8,380 bases of DNA from Pseudomonadota bacterium (lineage in GTDB: Bacteria; Pseudomonadota; Gammaproteobacteria; Burkholderiales; Burkholderiaceae_D), in NCBI GenBank assembly GCA_023389425.1, contig JAEWEK010000149.1:1-8380 (forward strand), read 5' to 3'. The position numbers and the translations under genes are program-made. The notes under the pieces were generated by a model. That model did no database searches. It was not told where the DNA came from and saw only the letters and a program-made list of their open reading frames with translations. Below, one piece after another: positions 5,744 through 8,380 of this stretch (positions within the stretch are counted from its first letter, which is position 1; each line of letters opens with the position of its first letter).

Positions 5744-5995
5744 ATGAAAAAAGTCATCGCTACCCTGATCGCCGGCCTGTTCGCAACCGCTGCATTCGCG
5801 CAGACCCCTGCGGCTACCACCCCGGCCGCACCGGCCGCGAAGACCGAGCAGGCTGCTCCGGCCGCCGATGCCAAGGCAACGACCGACACCAAGGTCGCCA
5901 AGGCGACGACCAAGCACAAGAAAGCCAAAGCTCACAAGAAGGCGGCCAAGAAGGCAGAAGCCGCAGCCACCGAGCAAACCGCAGAAGCCAAGTAA
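5744..5995 (+). CDS. Small secreted Ala/Lys-rich protein, acid-shock (Asr)-like
   Basis: An 83-residue protein with a clear signal peptide: MKK, a hydrophobic stretch, then a cleavage site after AFA at residue 19. The mature part is low-complexity, made almost only of Ala, Thr, Lys, Pro, Glu and Gln. It begins with Pro/Ala/Thr repeats and has a highly basic segment at residues 57-72 (KHKKAKAHKKAAKKAE). Composition and architecture resemble acid-shock protein Asr and other Ala/Lys-rich periplasmic proteins; because such sequences converge easily, homology cannot be claimed. AAGGA (5731-5735) eight bases upstream supports the ATG. It is likely monocistronic: 130 bases separate it from the previous gene, possible regulator repeats precede it, and an intrinsic terminator follows 20 bases after the stop. 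A role in acid or envelope stress is inference only. Confidence 0.8.
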   Translation: MKKVIATLIAGLFATAAFAQTPAATTPAAPAAKTEQAAPAADAKATTDTKVAKATTKHKKAKAHKKAAKKAEAAATEQTAEAK

Positions 5996-6014
5996 TCGCA
6001 GCGCTTCGATGGAC

Positions 6015-6041
6015 AAGGCCCGCAGCGATGCGGGCTTTTTT
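6015..6041 (+). terminator. Rho-independent terminator after the acid-shock-like gene
   Basis: GCCCGCA (6018-6024) pairs perfectly with TGCGGGC (6029-6035) around the loop GCGA, a GNRA tetraloop. Six T residues (6036-6041) follow directly, and an A-rich base at 6015-6016 extends pairing into the T tract. It begins 20 bases after the stop codon at 5995. Confidence 0.9.
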
Positions 6042-6060
6042 CGTATTTACGCCGCATGGA

Positions 6061-6108
6061 GCGTGTGACAATTCGATGTTGACACGCGGTCGTGGGCGGC
6101 ACGATACT
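6061..6108 (+). promoter_or_regulatory. Promoter with overlapping dyad before the small secreted protein gene
   Basis: A perfect TTGACA (6079-6084) and GATACT (6103-6108, four of six consensus bases) are separated by 18 bp, predicting a start near 6115. GCGTGT (6061-6066) and ACACGC (6082-6087) are perfect inverted copies 15 bp apart, and the right half overlaps the -35 box. A bound regulator would therefore compete with polymerase. The promoter follows the upstream terminator closely, so the next gene is an independent unit. Confidence 0.55.
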
Positions 6109-6146
6109 CGCTGTCGATATCCCAGCGTTTTCAGAAAGGAGGGCAC

Positions 6147-6488
6147 ATGATGCGTCGTGCATTATTGCTGGCTGCGGGACTGCTGCTGTCGCAAGCCAGT
6201 TTTGCAGAACCGGTCCCGGTCCCGCCCTCGAAAGCCGCCTACGTCGGCGAGTGGCGCGGCGAGGGCTTCGTGCTGACCATCCAGCAGAACGGCAAGATCC
6301 ACTACAAGCGCAATCGCCGCGACTTCAACGCCGACGTCAACATCGAGCTGCAAAGCTTCAATGGCGACAGTTTCGAGGCCGGCGTACCCTATGTGCGCAC
6401 CACCTTTGTGGTCAGCAAGCCGCCGCGCCTGGACAAGGGCAAGTGGAAGATGACGGTTGACGGCGTCGAGCTGACAAAAGTGCAGTAA
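6147..6488 (+). CDS. Small secreted protein of unknown function
   Basis: I do not recognise this 113-residue protein. It has a signal peptide (MMRR, hydrophobic LLLAAGLLLSQ, cleavage after SFA at residue 20), so it is probably periplasmic. The mature part of about 93 residues has no Cys and alternates short hydrophobic strands with turns: YVGEWRGEGFVLTIQQNGKI (32-51), a basic YKRNRR, then TTFVVSKPPRLDKGKWKMTV (85-104). This suggests a small beta-sandwich or lipocalin-like barrel; the opening YVGEWRGEG resembles lipocalin-type GxW motifs, but that is only a visual impression. AAGGAGG (6136-6142) is a perfect ribosome binding site. It lies 4 bases from the ATG at 6147 and 7 from a second in-frame ATG at 6150, so the real start may be 6150. 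The gene has its own promoter and converges with recG. Confidence 0.82.
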   Translation: MMRRALLLAAGLLLSQASFAEPVPVPPSKAAYVGEWRGEGFVLTIQQNGKIHYKRNRRDFNADVNIELQSFNGDSFEAGVPYVRTTFVVSKPPRLDKGKWKMTVDGVELTKVQ

Positions 6489-6551
6489 GCCGCTGCACCC
6501 CAGGCCGGGCTGAAACATCCTCGCAACGAGTTTCGTGATCACATTGATGCG

Positions 6552-6579
6552 GTGGTAATCGCGCCGCGAGCGCGACCAC
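6552..6579. other. GC-rich hairpin between convergent genes
   Basis: TCGCGC (6559-6564) pairs with GCGCGA (6570-6575) around a five-base loop. Flanking GTGG (6552-6555) pairs with CCAC (6576-6579) across a three-base TAA bulge. It lies in the 133-bp gap between the secreted-protein gene and recG, whose stops face each other. There is no T tract on either side, so it is not a standard intrinsic terminator. It may stabilise 3' ends or be incidental in GC-rich DNA. Nothing else is visible in this gap. Confidence 0.35.
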
Positions 6580-6621
6580 GTGAAGCTGGCCCGCGCCTTG
6601 CGCATCGTGCATACCTTGCGA

Positions 6622-8380
6622 TCAGACCTTCAGGAACTCCTCGCGCCCGCCCAGCCAGCGCTCGAGGTGGGCGTCGACCGTGTAGCGGTAGGGGCCGTGC
6701 TCTTCCTGCAGCAGGTGCTGGGCGACGTCGCGCGCCTGCTCGACGATCCACTGGTCGGTCTCCAGGTTCGCGAAGCGCAGCATGGCCTGCCCCGACTGGC
6801 GCGCGCCGAGGAATTCGCCGGGGCCGCGGATCTCCAGGTCGCGCCGCGCGATCTCGAAACCGTCGGTGGTCTCGCGCATGGTCATCAGGCGCTGCTTGGC
6901 CACCGGGCCGAGCGGGCTTTGGTAGAGCAGCAGGCAGGCGCTGGCGGCCGAGCCGCGGCCGACGCGTCCGCGCAGCTGGTGCAGCTGCGACAGGCCGAAG
7001 CGCTCTGCGTGCTCGATCACCATCAGCGAGGCATTCGGCACGTCGACGCCGACTTCGATGACGGTGGTGGCGACCAGTACGTGCACCTCGCCTGCGGCAA
7101 AGGCGTCCATTACTTCCTGCTTCTCGGCCGGCTTCAGGCGGCCGTGCACCAGGCCCACGCGCAGGTCGGGCAGGGCTTCGGCCAGCGTTTCGTAGGTCTC
7201 GGTGGCGGTCTGCAGCTGCAGCGCCTCGGATTCCTCGATCAGCGGGCAGACCCAGTAAACCTGGCGGCCTTCCAGCGCCGCCGCGTGCACGCGCTCGATC
7301 ACTTCGTCGCGCCGCTGGTCGTCGATGGTGCGGGTGACGATGGGGCTGCGGCCCGGCGGCAGCTCGTCGATCACCGACACTTCGAGGTCGGCGTAGTAGG
7401 TCATGGCCAGCGTGCGCGGGATCGGCGTGGCCGACATCATCAGCTGGTGCGGCACCTCGCCGCCGGCGCCCTTGTTGCGCAGGGTGAGCCGCTGGCCGAC
7501 GCCGAAGCGGTGCTGTTCGTCGACGATCACCAGGCCGAGTTTGGCGAAACTGACCGTGTCCTGGATCAGCGCGTGGGTGCCGATGACGAGTTGCGCCTCG
7601 CCCGATTCGACCAGCTCCATCGCGCTCGACTTGTCCTTTTTCTTGAGGCTGCCGGTGAGCCAGGCGACCTTCACGCCCAGCGGCTCCATCCACGCGGCGA
7701 TCTTGCGGAAGTGCTGTTCGGCGAGGATCTCGGTGGGCGCCATCAGCGCGGCCTGGTAGCCGCTGTCGACGGCTTGCGCCGCCGCCAGCGCCGCGACCAC
7801 GGTCTTGCCGCTGCCGACGTCGCCCTGCAGCAGGCGCTGCATGGGGAAGCCTTCGCGCAGGTCGGCGCGGATCTCGCGCACCACGCGCTGCTGGGCGCCG
7901 GTGAGCTTGAAGGGCAGGCCCGCCAGGAAGGATTCGGACAGCGCACCGATGGCGCGCAGCTGCGGCGCGCCCTTGTCGCGGCGGGCGCGCTGGGCCCGTT
8001 TCAGCGACAGCTGCTGGGCCAGCAGCTCGTCGAACTTCATGCGGGTCCAGGCCGGGTGGGTGCGTTCGGTCAGCGCGTATTCGTCGACGTCGGTGGGCGG
8101 GTAGTGCAGCAGCTTGATCGACGGTTCGAAGTCTTCCAGCTTGAGTTGCGCCCGCAGCGCCTGCGGCAGCGTGTCGCGCCAGTCCACGCGCTTCATCGCG
8201 TCGCCGATGGCGCGGCGCAGGATGGTCTGCGACAGGCCTTCGCCGGACGGATAAACCGGCGTCAGCGCGGTCGGAAGCGGCGCCCCTTCGTTGACGATCT
8301 TGTATGCCGGATGAACCATCTCGGCGCCGAAGAAGCCGTGTTTCAGGTCGCCGCGGGCCCGCACGCGCACGCCCTCGGCC
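6622..8380 (-). CDS. recG: ATP-dependent DNA helicase RecG (N-terminus beyond window)
   Basis: RecG remodels stalled replication forks and branch-migrates Holliday junctions, using a wedge domain and an SF2 helicase motor. The frame is open to the right edge, so 585 residues are visible and roughly the first 100 are missing (E. coli RecG has 693). Counting from the first in-window Met (codon at 8370), the end of the wedge region shows FGAEMVHPAYKIV (14-26). Walker A is GDVGSGKT (183-190), APTEILAEQH follows at 211-220, the DEQH box is at 284-287 and MMSATPIPRTLAM at 311-323. The second motor domain has TTVIEVGVDVPNA (435-447) and QLRGRVGRG (465-473). The RecG-specific C-terminal part includes ARRDLEIRGPGEFLG (508-522). 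The stop is TGA at 6624-6622. The 384-residue frame overlapping it on the same strand is a shadow. Confidence 0.97.
   Translation of the reverse strand, partial: AEGVRVRARGDLKHGFFGAEMVHPAYKIVNEGAPLPTALTPVYPSGEGLSQTILRRAIGDAMKRVDWRDTLPQALRAQLKLEDFEPSIKLLHYPPTDVDEYALTERTHPAWTRMKFDELLAQQLSLKRAQRARRDKGAPQLRAIGALSESFLAGLPFKLTGAQQRVVREIRADLREGFPMQRLLQGDVGSGKTVVAALAAAQAVDSGYQAALMAPTEILAEQHFRKIAAWMEPLGVKVAWLTGSLKKKDKSSAMELVESGEAQLVIGTHALIQDTVSFAKLGLVIVDEQHRFGVGQRLTLRNKGAGGEVPHQLMMSATPIPRTLAMTYYADLEVSVIDELPPGRSPIVTRTIDDQRRDEVIERVHAAALEGRQVYWVCPLIEESEALQLQTATETYETLAEALPDLRVGLVHGRLKPAEKQEVMDAFAAGEVHVLVATTVIEVGVDVPNASLMVIEHAERFGLSQLHQLRGRVGRGSAASACLLLYQSPLGPVAKQRLMTMRETTDGFEIARRDLEIRGPGEFLGARQSGQAMLRFANLETDQWIVEQARDVAQHLLQEEHGPYRYTVDAHLERWLGGREEFLKV

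Noticed and set aside
6493..6511. CAGGCCGGG after the secreted-protein gene, resembling a REPIN arm core
   Set aside because: Only about nine bases match the arm at 951-959, with no paired arm or hairpin of the same design. It is too short to call a degenerate copy in GC-rich DNA.
6539..7693. 384-codon minus-strand frame within recG
   Set aside because: It runs in another frame of the same strand as recG, which has full helicase motifs. The product is Arg/Pro/Gly-rich, as expected for a shadow frame in GC-rich DNA.

Overview
The window is high-GC proteobacterial DNA with strongly GC3-biased codons, Shine-Dalgarno starts and a few AT-rich promoter islands. Gene content (PyrC of the 348-residue class, a DUF3025 protein, RecG, a SuyAB-like pair, small secreted proteins) suggests a betaproteobacterium of the Burkholderiales, most likely Oxalobacteraceae (Massilia/Telluria-like). 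That placement is inferred from gene families and style, not from a marker gene. No rRNA, tRNA, CRISPR array, transposase or phage gene is visible.

Layout. (1) 39-929 (+): a LysR-type regulator, convergent with the next operon. (2) 936-1041: two REP-like hairpins in head-to-head orientation, a REPIN-like element filling the gap between the convergent stops. (3) 1060-2572 (-): a two-gene operon, small SAF-domain subunit then large subunit, of the UxaA/SuyB lyase family. It most resembles (2R)-sulfolactate sulfo-lyase SuyA/SuyB. A good sigma70-like promoter (2616-2644) lies ahead of it, with a perfect 10-bp inverted repeat flanking the -35 box. (4) 2770-5613 (+): pyrC (dihydroorotase), a DUF3025 gene 5 bp downstream, and a Gfo/Idh/MocA oxidoreductase 13 bp further, apparently one operon. 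(5) 5744-5995 (+): a small secreted Ala/Lys-rich protein resembling acid-shock proteins, preceded by direct GTAAG repeats and followed by a clear intrinsic terminator. (6) 6147-6488 (+): a small secreted protein of unknown function with its own promoter. (7) 6622-8380 (-): recG, whose N-terminal coding part runs off the right edge.

Most of the window is ordinary chromosomal housekeeping. The parts worth a second look are non-coding or small: the REPIN-like element, the operator-like dyad at the suyAB promoter, the repeats before the acid-shock-like gene, and the small secreted protein genes. I found no convincing evidence of a wholly new multi-gene system. No gene-free stretch exceeds 300 bases; the longest is about 197 bases, between suyA and pyrC.
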